Assembly (NCBI GenBank): GCA_026770575.1
Contig: MU657185.1
Location: 367,260-431,259 of the forward strand
DNA: 64,000 nucleotides
Direction: 5' to 3'
Source: Pelagophyceae sp. CCMP2097
Taxonomy: Eukaryota > Sar > Pelagophyceae
Part shown: piece after piece, positions 31,023 to 42,096 of the stretch
Layout of the letters: each line of letters begins with the position of its first letter
Position numbering within the stretch: the first letter of the stretch is position 1
Notes under the pieces: generated by a model
Seen by the model: only the letters and a program-made list of their open reading frames with translations
Database searches by the model: none
Told to the model about the DNA's origin: nothing
Position numbers and translations under genes: made by a program

Positions 31023-32819
31023 TTAAGTGCCGGTTTGTCGGTCTTCGACGAGTTGGAGGCGCTCACGCGCGGGGACGCCCGCGCTGGCCACGTTGAGGCT
31101 CGCGGGGAAGCAGCGGAAACTTGGCGGCGCGACGTGGATGTTGTGGAGCGTCTCGTCGCCGCGGCCGCGCAGGAGCCGGCGCGCGGCCTGCTTGGCGTCG
31201 AGGTTGAGCTTGGCCCCGAGGCGCTCCGCGTCGCCGCGCGGCAGCGGCTCGAGCGGCTGCTCGAGCGGCGGCGAACCGGCGGCGTCGGGCTTGCCGGCGG
31301 GGAATTCGGCGTGCTTGCGCAACAGCGCCACGAAGAAGCCGCCCGTGTCTTGGTCGTACGGCAGCAGGCGCGAGCACCGCGCCAGCTGGGCCGCCATGGA
31401 ACCCTCCGCCGGCGGCCAGAGCGTCTCGACTGCGTGCGGCATGGCCGCGCGCCGCGCTGAGTCAAAGTCCACGTGCCACCGCAGCTCGACGCCGTCGTCG
31501 TCGTCGTCGTCGCTGTCGCCGCTCATGCGCTCGACGTGCTCGCCGACGAGCCACGTGGCAAGGCCCGCGCGCCGCTTCATTTTCGGCAGCACGTCCTCGG
31601 GCCAGGCCTCGACTTCGACGGCGCCGGGGTTCGCGGCGTTTGCGCGTTTGAGGAGCGCGGCGACGACGGCCTCGTCCTCGACGGGGTTCAACGAGCACGT
31701 CGAGTACGCCATGAGCCCGCCCGGCCGGAGGACCTCGAGAGCGCGCCAGGCGACGGCGAGCTGCACGGCGTGCAGCTGGTGCGCCACGGCCGGCGTCCAA
31801 CGCGGCAGCACCGAGGCGTCCTTGCGCACGGTGCCGTCGCCGCTGCACGGCACGTCGGCGAGGACTCGGTCAAACCCCGGCGCATCGCCCTTGCGGAAGG
31901 GCTTGGTTGGCGGCGGGAAGCGCTCGCCGCGGTGGCACGTCACCAAGAGGCGCCCCCGTTCCGCTGGCGGCCGGCCATGACGCGCGATGGCGTCCAAGAG
32001 CGTTTGGACGCGCTTCGGGTGCGCGTCGTTGGCCACGACGAGGCCGCCCTGCCCGCCTTTCGCAGAGACGGCTTCGAGGAGTCTAAGGCTTCGATGAAGA
32101 CACAATGCGACTCGTAGGTATTCAAAGGGCATTTTGAGCACTGTCTTACAAACTCACTGCATCGTCTTGGACCCCGGCGCCGCGCAGACGTCGAAGCACG
32201 AGTCGCCGGGTTGGACCTGCAAAGCGAGCACCGGGAGCATTGAGACCACCTCCTGCCGGTTCAGCGCGCCCGCTTGAGCGCCGTCGGCGAGGAGCCGCGC
32301 CAGATCGCCCGCGGGCCCCGGGTCGGCCACTTTCAAAGCGCGCCGCGGCACGTCGACCTCGAAGATGCCGTCCGCTTTACCCGCCCAGGGCACGCGCCGC
32401 GCGACGGCTGAGAGCTGCGCGAGGCTCGCCTCCGTCTTCTTGCGCCGGGTGGCGGCGTGGAGCCGGAACGTCACGGGCAGCGGCGTCTTGATGATCTCGA
32501 GGAAGGCTTGGAGGCCTTGCGGCGGGATGACGGGCTGCGCCCGGTAATAGGCTTCAAACAGCGCCTCCCCATGGCCGCACCGCCGGAACCAAATCTCCTC
32601 GGCGCGCCGCTGCGCCGTCGAGGCGCCCGCGTGCGCGCCGCGGTGCGCGTCGCGCAGCGTGTTTGTCGACTTCGCACCGGCGGCGCCGGCGGCGACTGTG
32701 GCATCGCGCGGCGCGACAAAGTCAGTCGCCACGACCTCGAAGCCGCCGCCGCCGCCGGAGCGCTTCCGCTTCTTCGCCGCACCGCTGGCCTGGCCCGCCG
32801 CGCGCTCGCGCCGGCCCAT
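31023..32819 (-). CDS. NSUN2: tRNA (cytosine-5) methyltransferase NSUN2
   Basis: Two exons, 32158-32819 and 31023-32082, joined over a 75-nt intron (GTGAGT..CTTAG); the join gives APGSKTMQLLEAV. Start chosen at MGRRERAAGQ (32819), which matches the MGRR start of animal NSUN2, over an upstream Met at 32846. All family motifs are present: the SAM loop VCAAPGSKTMQ, the release cysteine in VLADVPCSGDGTVRK, and the catalytic cysteine in AYSTCSLNPVEDEAV. About 573 residues, shorter than human NSUN2 at the C-terminus. It makes m5C in tRNA variable and anticodon loops in the nucleus. The N-terminal KKRKRS is a likely nuclear signal. Confidence 0.93.
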
Positions 32820-32960
32820 CGATCCACTCACTACCCTGCGCTGCACAGTGGACCCGGTCGACCGGGCGCGAAGAATCCGCCTTCAAAGTTATCGCTGTTT
32901 TCCAGTCTTCTTCGGTGCTTCCAAGTCTGCGGCCGCAGCTCCGTTCGTGCGACGCAGACC
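32820..32960. promoter_or_regulatory. Divergent promoter region
   Basis: 141 bp between two start codons on opposite strands (NSUN2 minus, oxygenase/TPR plus). Both promoters must fit here. No clear element. Confidence 0.4.
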
Positions 32961-34780
32961 ATGGCGCCGCGGTGTGGCCTCGCCGCCGTCGGCGTGGGCC
33001 TGCTCCTGCGGGCGGCGGCGGTTTCGGCGTTTGCGCCGCAGAAGCTCGCGGCGGGCCGCAGCGTCGTCGCCGCCGCGGAAGCAGACGGCGCGGCGGAGCT
33101 GCTGCGCGGCGGCCTCGCCGAGGCGCGCCAACGCGCCGACGAGGAGCACGAGACCCTCTACGCGCCGCAGTCGACGAAAGTGCAGTTTAAGACGTGGGAG
33201 GGCGCGGCCGTCGAGGCGCCCGAGATCGACCTGCTGACGTACGACTTCAAGGGCGCCGCACCGCGGCCCTTCAGCCGCGGAGAGCTCTGCGCCCAGACGC
33301 GCGAGCCCGTATTGACCGCCGACGAGTGCCGCGCCCTCATCGACGAAGCAGAGGCGCGGCCCGGCGGCTGGAAGGTGAACCGCGCGGCCTCGTGACGGAG
33401 ACTTTTGCGCCGTCGCACATGCGCCACCGTGCGCCGTCGCGCGTCGAGGCGCGCCGCCGTAGGCGCAGAGCGAGTTTTACTACGCCAAGGACGTGGTGCA
33501 GGAGGTGGCGGACCTGCCCGCCTCAAAAGCGTGGTTCACGGCGGCGTGCCGCGACCGTCTCTTCCCGCTGCTGCAGCAGGCCTTCCCGGCAGTCGTCGGC
33601 GCGGGCCAGGCCGGTCGCGACCGCCTGAGAATCCAGGACGCAAAGGTGCTCAAGTACAACGAATCCGCGGGGCAGTCGTACCTCGGCGGTGCGTCGCCAC
33701 GGGGTCTATCGTGACCCGGGCGCCGCGCAGTGCATCAGTCATGACCCGGGCGCCTGCTTAGTGCACCGCGACGGGACGCTGCTGACGTTCGTCGTCGCTT
33801 TGAACGACGTCGACGACTACACTGCCGGCGGCACGTTCATCGAGGAGCTCGGCGCCGCGCTGCGCTACGGCACGGGCCACGTCGTGGCGCACCCGGGCAT
33901 CATCCGCCACGGCGGCCAGCGCGTCACGGGTGGCGTACGCTACGCCCTCGCCTGCTTCGTTGACGTCTACGGCGTCGTCGAGCACGAACGCGTCTTCCTC
34001 AACGTCGCCGACCGCATGCGCGTGCGTCGCTTCGATCCAGCCGCCGCAACATTTCGCAGACGCCGCGGCGCAGGTGCGGAGCGTACAGGAGCGGGCGGGC
34101 ACCGAGGGCGCGGAGCGGTGGTACGCGTACTCGCTCGCCGCGGAGGAATTGCCCAACACGGAGCAGGCCTGGGTCGGCCTGGCGCAGTGCCACGTCGCAA
34201 AGGGCCAGTGGCCAGAGGCCATCGCGGCGTACAAGGAGGCGCTGGCCATCGAGCCGAAGAATGGCCTGGCGTGGACGAACTTTGGCTCGGCCATCGTCGA
34301 GCGGTCCCGCGCCGAGGGCGCCGCGCCGCGTCGGCGTTGGTCGGAAAACGCGAACAGCCACAGGAAGGTTGGTATTTGGACCGTCGTACTCATAGTCACG
34401 CCTTAGGCACTTCGGACGTGGCCGAGGCCGTCGTCGCCTTCGCCAAGGCGGCGCAGCTGTCGGACTTTGAGACGGCACCGCTGACAAACCTCGGCCTCGT
34501 GCTGCAGGAGACGGGCAAGACGGAGCAGGCTCAGCAGATCTTCGAGTCGGCCGTGGCGCGCGCGCTCAAGCACAACGGCGCTTTTTCGACGCCGCCGGCC
34601 GACCTGGCCGCGCTCTACGTCAACCTCGGCGTCGCGCACTACGACGCCGGTGACGCGCATAAAGCGGCCGATGCGTTTGACGCCGCGCTGAAATACGACC
34701 CGACGAGCGCCGCTGCGAGACAAAACGCAGACTTTATCCGAGACGCGCTCCGGAACCAGCCGGCGCAACCCAGCTCGTAA
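32961..34780 (+). CDS. Plastid-targeted 2OG-Fe(II) prolyl-hydroxylase-like protein with TPRs
   Basis: Starts at 32961 with a hydrophobic leader ending VSAFAP, a plastid-type cleavage motif. Exons 32961-33374, 33463-33688 and from 33762 are joined in phase by introns of 88 nt (GTGAAC..CCGTAG) and 73 nt (GTGCGT..CTTAG). The second join creates SYLGVHRDGTLLTF, with the HxD iron pair, followed by YTAGGTFIEELG and the distal His/Arg region IIRHGGQRVTGGVRYAL. So the double-stranded beta-helix oxygenase is complete. A further part in a different frame carries tetratricopeptide repeats (QAWVGLAQCHVAKGQWPEAI, then EALAIEPKNGLAWTNFGSA). A last exon after CCTTAG carries more TPRs (LYVNLGVAHYDAGDAHKAAD). 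The join near 34020-34070 is uncertain. Oxygenase plus TPR resembles P4H/leprecan layouts in reverse order. Confidence 0.72.
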
Positions 34781-34854
34781 CCATGGGAATTTCACCGGAG
34801 GACACGCGCGGCGAACGTTCGGACATGCTTCACCAAAACGTCGGACGTCTGTTA

Positions 34855-36398
34855 TCATCCGAGCCCTCGAAGCGCGGCGAACCTGGCCTGCGCGCGCCGC
34901 AGCCGAGCCGTCGAGTCGTCGTCGGGCGGCGGCCGGCCGTCGAAGCGCCGCGCGTACGCGTCGTCGAACGGCGCGTCGTGGAAGACGCGGTCGTGGTGGC
35001 CGCCATTTACATGGTAGTGTGCGGGGCGGTCGTAAAAGAGCGGGTCCGCGACGCCGAAGCGCGGCGCACGGCGCGCGTCGTGGTAGTGCGGCGGCGGCGG
35101 CGGCGCGCCGTGGCCCAAGCGCGCGTCGTGGTAGTGCGGCGGCGCTGCGTGGTCCGGGGCCGTCCGCCTAGCGCCCTCGAGCGCGAGGGACTCGAGGACC
35201 GACGCCTGCAGGCGGTCGAGGTCGCACTGCAGCTTTGAAGCAGTGGCCCCGACGCGCGCCGTCGCCGAGGCGCCCGCGAGCTGCTCCAGCGTCGACGCCA
35301 GCTCCTCCTCTGCCGCCGCGCGGTGCGCCTCGGCCGCCGCGCACCGCGCCATCGAAGACCGCGACGCCTCGCACGCCTATGCGGGAGCGCCTCTCGCTGG
35401 AGTCCTCTCGCTGGAGCCGGTGTCCCCGTCTTCGTCCAAAAGACTGACCGCTTCTTTCCAGGACTGGATCTGCGCCTCGTAGCGGTCGGTCTCCGCGCGG
35501 AGCCGCTGGTTGGAGCCGTGCGTGTACTGCGCGACGGCAGCGGCGACGGCGGCGTGCGTCTCCTCGGCGCAGCGGCGCTGCGCCGCAACCGCGTCGCGCG
35601 CAGCCGCGTCGCGCTCGGCGGAAAGCGTCTGCTCGAGGCGCTCGAGGCGCAGCCCGTCGGTGTGGCGCGCCTCGTCGCACGACGCCCGCGCCTCGTCGGC
35701 CGCGCGGCGCGAAGCCGAGGCCTCGTCGCGGAGCTGCGCGGCCAGAGTTTGGTCCGCGGCGACGACCTGCGCGAGTTCGTCGCAGCGCTTAGTGAGATCG
35801 GCGCAGCGCTCTGTGACCTGCCGCGCCGCGCCTTCCGCGAGGAGCGCCGCCGCGCGCGCGCCGGCCTCGGCCGCCTGCGCCGCCTCGAGCGCCGGCCGCA
35901 GCCGCGCTGCCTCCTGCCGCGCCGTGTCGGCGTCGAGGCGCGCCGCCGCTGCGTCGTCCTGCGCCGCCGCGACAGCGGTGTCGAGCGCGGCGACGCGGCC
36001 GCGTAGCTCCTTGGCGCTCGCCGCCGCCGCGCGCCGCTCATCGAGCGCGTGCGCCAGCCGCGAGTCGCCGTTCCGGAAGGGCCGCGCCAGCAGCGCCTCG
36101 GCCGCCACCGCGCGCCGTTGCAGCGCGTCCAGCCTGCCGCGCACACGTCGACGACGCCAAAGGCCCGACGCGCCAAACGAGGCGCTGCTTACTCTGCCGC
36201 CTGCTCGCGCACTTTCTTCTGTAGCCTCAGGAGGACGTTGGTCTCGCAGGCCGTCGCCTTTGGGGCCGACGAATGCAACGCCGGGGCCGACGAATGCAAC
36301 GCCGGGCCGACTCGGAGGTGCGCCGCTTTGTCCCGCGCCGCGGTCGGCGCGCGCCGCATCCTCGCCGGCGACAACGTCGCGTTCAGCACGACGTGCAT
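34855..36398 (-). CDS. Long coiled-coil protein with His-Tyr repeats
   Basis: Introns at 36134-36192 (59 nt, GTAAGC..GGCAG; join KKVREQAAELDALQRR) and 35377-35448 (72 nt, GTCAGT..CATAG; join SWKEAACEASRSS) restore one reading frame. Start placed at 36398 (MHVVLNATLSP); Met 36359 is an alternative. The protein is almost wholly Ala/Arg/Glu/Leu heptads, a coiled-coil of some 330 residues. After it comes a tail with HYHDAR twice, Pro runs, and AHYHVNGGHHDRV. No enzyme motif. Such proteins are often centrosomal, ciliary or trafficking scaffolds, but nothing here decides. Its stop faces that of the oxygenase/TPR gene 74 bp away. Confidence 0.65.
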
Positions 36399-36604
36399 GG
36401 GCCGGATGCCTATCTCCTCGAGCGACGCCGACCCGCCACGGGACACAAGGGAACACGGCCAAAATAACGTGTGATCGCCAAATCGGGTAGACGATAGGGA
36501 CCACAGGGCGCGCTGGCCTGGCCTTCTGAACTCGTGTGCTCCACCGCCAAACGACCTCCGGTGCCCCTTTGCAAGGTGCCTCGTTCCGAAAAACGCACAA
36601 ATTG

Positions 36605-37304
36605 TTATTGCAGGCCGATGGCCTCGTACGCGCTCTCGGGGTCCCTCGAGACGGTGACGTCGAGGATCGTTGGGATGAACTGCCCGCGGCCCATGCAGTT
36701 TTGACCTGGGGCGCTCGCCTCGACTCGCGGCCAAAGGCGCGCGGCGCGGCGCGGCTCACAGCTGATCGACCCCTGGCCTGAGCAAGTCGCGCACTGGCAC
36801 TGCGTCGCCGTGGATGATGTAGAATCCATCGCGTTCTTGCCCGAGCCTGCGAGGCACCACACGTCGTTTGGGATCAGCGTCTCGTTGTCGCGCGCGTCGT
36901 CGCATGATCGCGTAGCGTTTAAGGACACGCGCTCGAAACCGAGGTAAGACACGCACCGCAACAGCTCGCGCACATGAGGTTGCCTACGCGCGCGAAAATT
37001 CAATCGCGGGTCTTGTCGAAAGTGGACGGCGGCGCCGCGGCCGCGCACCGATGCCCGTGCAGTAGGGGCACTGCTTGGCCCGGACGAGCTTTGCCTTCTT
37101 GAGTTCGATGGCCATGATGCTCCCGAAGACGCCAATGGCCCCGCCGGCCAGGCCGCTGGCGACGCCCTCCATCGGGAGGACCTCGTTGACCACGCGGACC
37201 TCCGTCTTCAGGCGGCGGCCGCCGCGCGGCGGCGGCACGAGCGCCGACACGCCCAGGACGAGCAGGCACGCCGCTAGTCGCAGGCCGGCCGCGCACGGCG
37301 CCAT
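36605..37304 (-). CDS. Plastid DnaJ-type CxxCxGxG zinc-finger protein (BSD2-like)
   Basis: Start 37304, with hydrophobic leader MAPCAAGLRLAACLLVLGVSA. One membrane-like stretch (GLAGGAIGVFGSIMAIEL) follows, then four zinc-binding motifs split over introns: CPYCTGIG, MCASCCG, QCQCATCSGQG and CQNCMGRG. The joins use GTGCGC..GCGTAG, GTGCGT..ACGCAG and GTGAGC..CCCAG, and each restores a CxxC motif, which is strong support. The tail FIPTILDVTVSRDPESAYEA is conserved in plant and algal plastid members of this class, where a DnaJ-like zinc finger without a J-domain assists assembly of Rubisco or photosystem II. About 150 residues. Confidence 0.78.
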
Positions 37305-37664
37305 CGCGAAGATATACTCGGCTTACCTCGGTTGAACTCTGCAATGAATTTATACTCGCCAAAATATTCGGCGATACGTTTGTTGGGGCCAGAATATTCA
37401 CGTATATCGACGCGTGTCGTGGACGAGCGAGCAGGGTGGGGCAGAGCATGGCGTCGACGAGGGGTTTGCCATGCTCCTTTCGAACCCAGGGCTGGACACG
37501 GCACGCACGAGCAACGCGACGGGCGCTCCCTCGAGTGCCACTCGGGTTCGCTTGGGCTGGTTCCCAATCCACCGAGTCCGGACTTGCGAGGGATACCGAT
37601 CCACTGAGCTGAGACTTGCGAGTCTACCTCGCAGCCGCGGGCGGGGCACTTCAGATGCCGTGGC

Positions 37665-39871
37665 TTATGTCATGTCGTCGAGCTCTGCGAGTTCGGCGTC
37701 GGCGAGCTTGATGCGCTGGAGGACGCGGAGCGCGTCGTCGGTCCGCGCCTGGTGCCGGAGCCACGTCGCCAGGACGACGTCGGCCCCGCGGCGCGACCGG
37801 ACGCGCGCCGCGTGCGCCTCCATCGTCAGTTTGCCCGACTGCACGTCGCCGACGAGGATCGCCGCCGCCGTCTCCAGCGCCAGCCGGCGCATCGACGTGG
37901 CGAGGTCGTCGCCGGCCCCGCACGCCGCCAACTCGTGCTCCAGCACCTTGTCCGAGACGCACAGCGCCGGCGCGTGCGGGTCCAACTGCTCCGCAGCTGG
38001 CGGCGCCCGGACGGCCTTCGCCGCGGGCGGCGGCGCCGCCGCGGGGGGCGCCACTGCGGCGGGCAGCGGCGCGGTGGCAAAGTCGTAGTCCGGGACGTCG
38101 ACGTCTGCGCGGCGGCCGCATTCTGCAAACTCTGCGGATTTGAGCGGTTCGCGCAGCCGCAGTGCACAGTCGACGCGCGACGCCTGCGCGGCCCTGCGCT
38201 GGACGATGCTGTCCTCCGCGTCGCCCTTGAGCCTTGTGCCGACGTCGGCGGTGGCGAGCGTATTTGCCGCGGCGAGCGCGTCAAGCGGCGCGCGCAGGCG
38301 CAGCACCTCGGGCGCGCGCCGGCGGAAGAGGCCGCTGGCGAACGTGAGCTCGACCTCGACGGCGAGCTTGCCGCGGCCGTCCAATTTCTGCAGCACCGCG
38401 CGGTCGTCCTTCGTGAGCGCGTCGCCGCGGCGGGACCGCGCCGACGCGTCGACGAGCTTGGGGTCCAGCGCGACGCGCGTCATCGACGAAAACGCCGCCT
38501 CGAGCACCGACTTGCCGTCCGCGCTCGGCACCAGCGGCACAACCGCCTAGAAAAACGCGTCTGGCTCCGAAGCATCCACGCACGCATCTGTCGCGGCGAC
38601 GGCGGCTGCGCCGAGAGTCACTGACCGTCTGGCCCTTGACCAGTTCCTTTGTGACGCCCGTGAGCTCCCAGCGCACTTGGGCGTGCTTCGGCCATTTCGA
38701 CCGGTTTTCCGTCGACAGGGCGACGCTGACGCCGCGGACCTCGACGCACACGCACTCCGCGGGCACGTCGGCGTCGACGACGCGCTCGCGAGACACGACC
38801 GTCGTGTTCGACCAGCCCGGGCACGGCGGCGCGCGCTCGCCCGAGCCCGCGCGCATCGTCGCCGCGTCGAACATCGTCCGCAGCCTACGCACGACGTCGG
38901 ACGAGCGCCGCGAGCGTCGCCTGTCGGTGGTGGGACCTCACTCGCGAGCGCGCTGCGTCACGTCATTTGCAGTCTCGCGGTCGCCGCGCAGCACGAGCCT
39001 GCCCAGGCACGGTCGATACGCCATTGGCAAGGCGGTCGGGCCTCGCTGCATCGCATCGTCGGTCGGGCCTCGCTGCATCGCATCGTCGGTCGGGCCCTCG
39101 CTGCATCGCATCGTCGCGCCCCATCACCCCTGCCGCCTTCGGGACTGACCGCTTCGCCTCTGCCGCGGCGGCCTTGGTCGCGGCCTGGAGCGCCTCGGCG
39201 AGGGCGAGCCAGCGCTCGGCGTGCGGCTTGACCACTTGCGCGACGCGGTCGAGCGCGACGGAGACGTCCTTCTCAAAAGCTTCGCCGCGCTCAAGGGCCT
39301 ACGTCGCGCCGTCGAAAGACCTTCGACGCCGCTTTGGGTCCGGACGGCGACGGCGCGCACCTTGGCCTTGCGGAGCGCCTTGAGCGCGCCGTCGAGGTCG
39401 CCGGCCTTCTTCAGCGCGAGTGCCTCTTGCTTGAGCGCGGCGACGCGCTCGGCCCGCCGGCCGTCCTCCTCCGGCGTCGCCGCGGCGGGGGGCGCCGCCG
39501 CGGCGCGCGGCGTGCGCGCCGGGCCGCCCGTGGCCGCCCCCTGGCCGCCCTCGGGCGCGCCGCCGTCGGGCTCGTCGTCTGAGCCCGGGGCGGCGCCGCC
39601 GCCGTTCAGGAAGGCCTCGGCTTCGGCTTCGAGCGAGTCCATGTCAAAGTCGTCGCCGCCGCCCTGCGCTTCGGCGAGCCTGCGACCGCGTGTCGCACGG
39701 CGCTCGGGTCTGTCTGCGGCCGCGAGAAACAGCACAGACGCACAGCGCGAGGAGGGCCGGGTCGTCCTCGTCCAGGTCGCCGTCGTCGCCGGCCCCGGCA
39801 TCGTCGTCGTCCAGAAGGCCAAGCTTCGCGAGCGCCTCGAAGTCGAGCGGCTCCGCGTCGAACATCCCCAT
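37665..39871 (-). CDS. CC2D1/Lgd family ESCRT regulator
   Basis: Start at 39871 (MGMFDAEPLDFEALAKLGLL), like the short acidic start of CC2D1. Proposed joins: GTGCGT..CGCAG giving LLALLAEAQGGG; GTGCGC..CGTAG giving LRKAKALERGEAFEKD; a longer intron holding a 27-bp minisatellite (GTCAGT..GGCAG); and GTCAGT..TCTAG giving KGQTAVVPLVPSADG. Features in order: a DM14-type hairpin (RVAALKQEALALKKAGD, then LDGALKALRKAK); a C2 domain with VCVEVRGVSVA and KHAQVRWELTGVT; and the C-terminal piece with LDPHAPALCVSDKVLEHEL, which recurs in CC2D1 proteins. These proteins bind CHMP4/Shrub and regulate ESCRT-III. Only one DM14 copy is visible, fewer than in animals. The exon between the minisatellite and the C2 domain is not fully resolved. 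Confidence 0.75.
39033..39117 (+). repeat. 27-bp minisatellite, three copies
   Basis: The unit CGGTCGGGCCTCGCTGCATC followed by GCATCGT repeats three times with one extra C in the last copy. It lies inside a proposed intron of the CC2D1-like gene. Confidence 0.8.
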
Positions 39872-40128
39872 CGAAGAGGCGCCAGGCTTCCCTGGCCAAC
39901 CCGGACCTATCGTCAAATGACCGGCACTGCTAGATGACTGACACCGCCCGCCGCTTCTCTTCGCGCTCTCCCGTTTCTGCTCCCTGCGCTTGGCCCCACC
40001 GCGCCGACTGTTTGATTGTTAAAGTGAATATCGCCAAAACTTGGACACCTCGTAAACATACGACGCGACGACCGGACCGCACTAACCGCACGTGCACGGC
40101 GCTCAAGCGGCCGGATCGACCCCAGCAC
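39872..40128. promoter_or_regulatory. Divergent promoter region
   Basis: 257 bp between start codons on opposite strands (CC2D1-like minus, methyltransferase plus). An AT-rich block lies at 40010-40060. No named element. Confidence 0.4.
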
Positions 40129-41608
40129 ATGCTGCGGGCCTATGCGTTGTTGTTCGCGGGCCTCCGCGTCTCGTCGGAGACGTATATTGAGCCGATCGAC
40201 CTGCCGACAGAGGCGCGGCAGTGGAAGTCGTTTGGCGTAGAAGGAATGCACGTCGGCTGCGGCCTCAGTCTCATGCCAGGTACAGAGAGAGACTCCGCGA
40301 CGCACCGCCACAGACCGTCCCGCAGGCGCGCTCAACACGGACATCACCGGCATCTTGGCCGTGCGTCCCCGCTCGCCGCGAGGACGACACGCCAACAAGC
40401 CGCTCTTCGCCGGCCTAGGCCGTCGGCAAGTCGTCGCTGGAACGGCCGTTCGTCGCCGTCAACATCGACGCCGACACGCGGCGCTACTTTTACCAGTGAG
40501 GGGCTGTCGTGGGCTCGGACCCGGGACGCGAACGCGGCACGTAGGCACGACGCCTTGCAGCCCTACCCGCTTCCCCCAGCCTCCTTCGACTGGATCTTCC
40601 TCGAGCACTTCATCGAACACATCGAGCGGGACGCGGCCCTCGGGCGCGTGACTCGCTTGGTCGCACGCACTGCGACGGCAAAGAGCCTGCCTCCTCGACG
40701 GACTCTTAGGTTCATTCGCGAGGCGCGGCGACTCGTCAGACCAGGCGGTGGGTCTTCCGCCACGACGCATCGAATCGGATCGAGAAGGAGACGATCGCCG
40801 CATAGGCGTCATCCGCGTCTCGACGCCCGACCTCGCCCTATACGTCCGCGGCTACCTCGACCCAAACAAGACCTTCCTGACCAAGTCAGAAGACCCTCCG
40901 CTTGTGTGGGGCCTCGATCGCCTTGGCATCGACGAACCGCTGACGCAGGCACCACGAAATGATGACGACGGGGCCCATGGCCGGGAAGTGCGTCTACAGG
41001 CCTTTGCGGCGCCGCGTGCGAGCGCGGGACGCCCGCGCGTAGGAACTCGCACCTGCGGCCGACGGGCGCCGCGTCTTTCGCCGACCTCTTCCGGGGTTAC
41101 GGCCACGCAGACGGCCACATCTACGACCACGAAGAGCTCCTCGCGCTCTTCCACGAATCCGGCATCCTCGCGCCGCGCCGCGCCGGCGCCCCGCATTTCT
41201 TGCGCGCCGGAAACTGAAAGGTCGACCCAGCGCACTGGCGGCCTTTTAAGCTGCGGCCGCAGGCTCGGCGACTGCGTGGTCGAGCGCTCGGCGTTCAAAG
41301 AGAGCCGACACATCGCCGTCCGACAGACCGGCGCCTTTGCGCACGGAACTCCCCTTTGCATGCATCGAATCGCCCTTTGAATCGACGCGCCGCGACCCTT
41401 CCCGAAACAGCACGTCGCGGCTTTCGACGATGCGGTCAAGGCGCACGAGTCCCTCTACGTCGAGCTCATCTGCGGCACGCCGACCCTCCGAGGCAACACT
41501 CGACCGATCCTCGCAGCCGACAGGACACCGCCGGTCCGCGCCGCAACGTCCAAGGAGACGGCCCCAAAAGCCGCGTCGCCGTGGCGCCTGCCCAAAGTCG
41601 AGTTTTGA
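40129..41608 (+). CDS. SAM-dependent methyltransferase (class I) with tiny introns
   Basis: Start 40129 (MLRAYALLFAGLRVSSETY), a signal-like leader. Introns 40280-40325 (46 nt), 40361-40418 (58), 40496-40544 (49) and 40748-40805 (58) all keep phase. The joined protein reads GMHVGCGLSLMPGALNTDI (SAM loop), AVGKSSLERPFVAVNIDADT, QHDALQPYPLPPASFDWIFL, EHFIEHIERDAALG, EARRLVRPGGVIRVSTPDLA. This is the 'lhlGCG..gw.NvDi ... dl...lPf.d.sfD.v...H.lEHi' series of predicted methyltransferases. Further exons follow: SFADLFRGYGHADGHIYDHE, ELLALFHESGIL, RLGDCVVERSAFKESRH, and a last exon after AACAG with AFDDAVKAHESLYVELICG to the stop at 41608. About 21 extra in-frame codons lie between DAALG and FIREARR with no valid intron. 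Confidence 0.72.
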
Positions 41609-42096
41609 GTGCCGGAGGCCACGGCGTGCACTTGCTAGAAGCTTTTGCAAGGTGCCCACTGTCAGGAGACCCGCTTTCGGGAGACCCGCAACCGTGCAAG
41701 CGTGCATCCGCCCGAATTCAATCGATCCGAGTCTGCTTGAAAGTCTTTGGTTACTACGCTGCGCTGCGCCTCGAGATCGGAGAGTCGCGTCGCACTGCCA
41801 CGGTCGCAGCGCGCGACGAATTCTCTGCGCTCGTCCCGAGGGCCCTCGGAGCCCCAGACGTGCCCCCCGGGTCCGCTCGGAGCGCATGCCGGCCGCCACC
41901 GAGCGCATAAGTGCCGCGCTGGACTCTCAACTCTTTCTTGGCGGCCCTTTCCTCGGGCGGCTTGTGGCGCCGCAAACGGCACGATGCGCCCGGGGGCCCC
42001 CAAGCGGAGAAGCCCCCTCAAGGGAATTAGCTTGCGGCGCGGGATTTGCCCGGCTTGTAAAACTACACCACGAACCCGCCCGGGCCCGACGCTGCG
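41609..42096. other. Intergenic region
   Basis: 488 bp with no supported exon. It contains a short GGGAGACCCG repeat pair (about 41665-41690). It precedes the PGAM5-like start. Confidence 0.35.
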
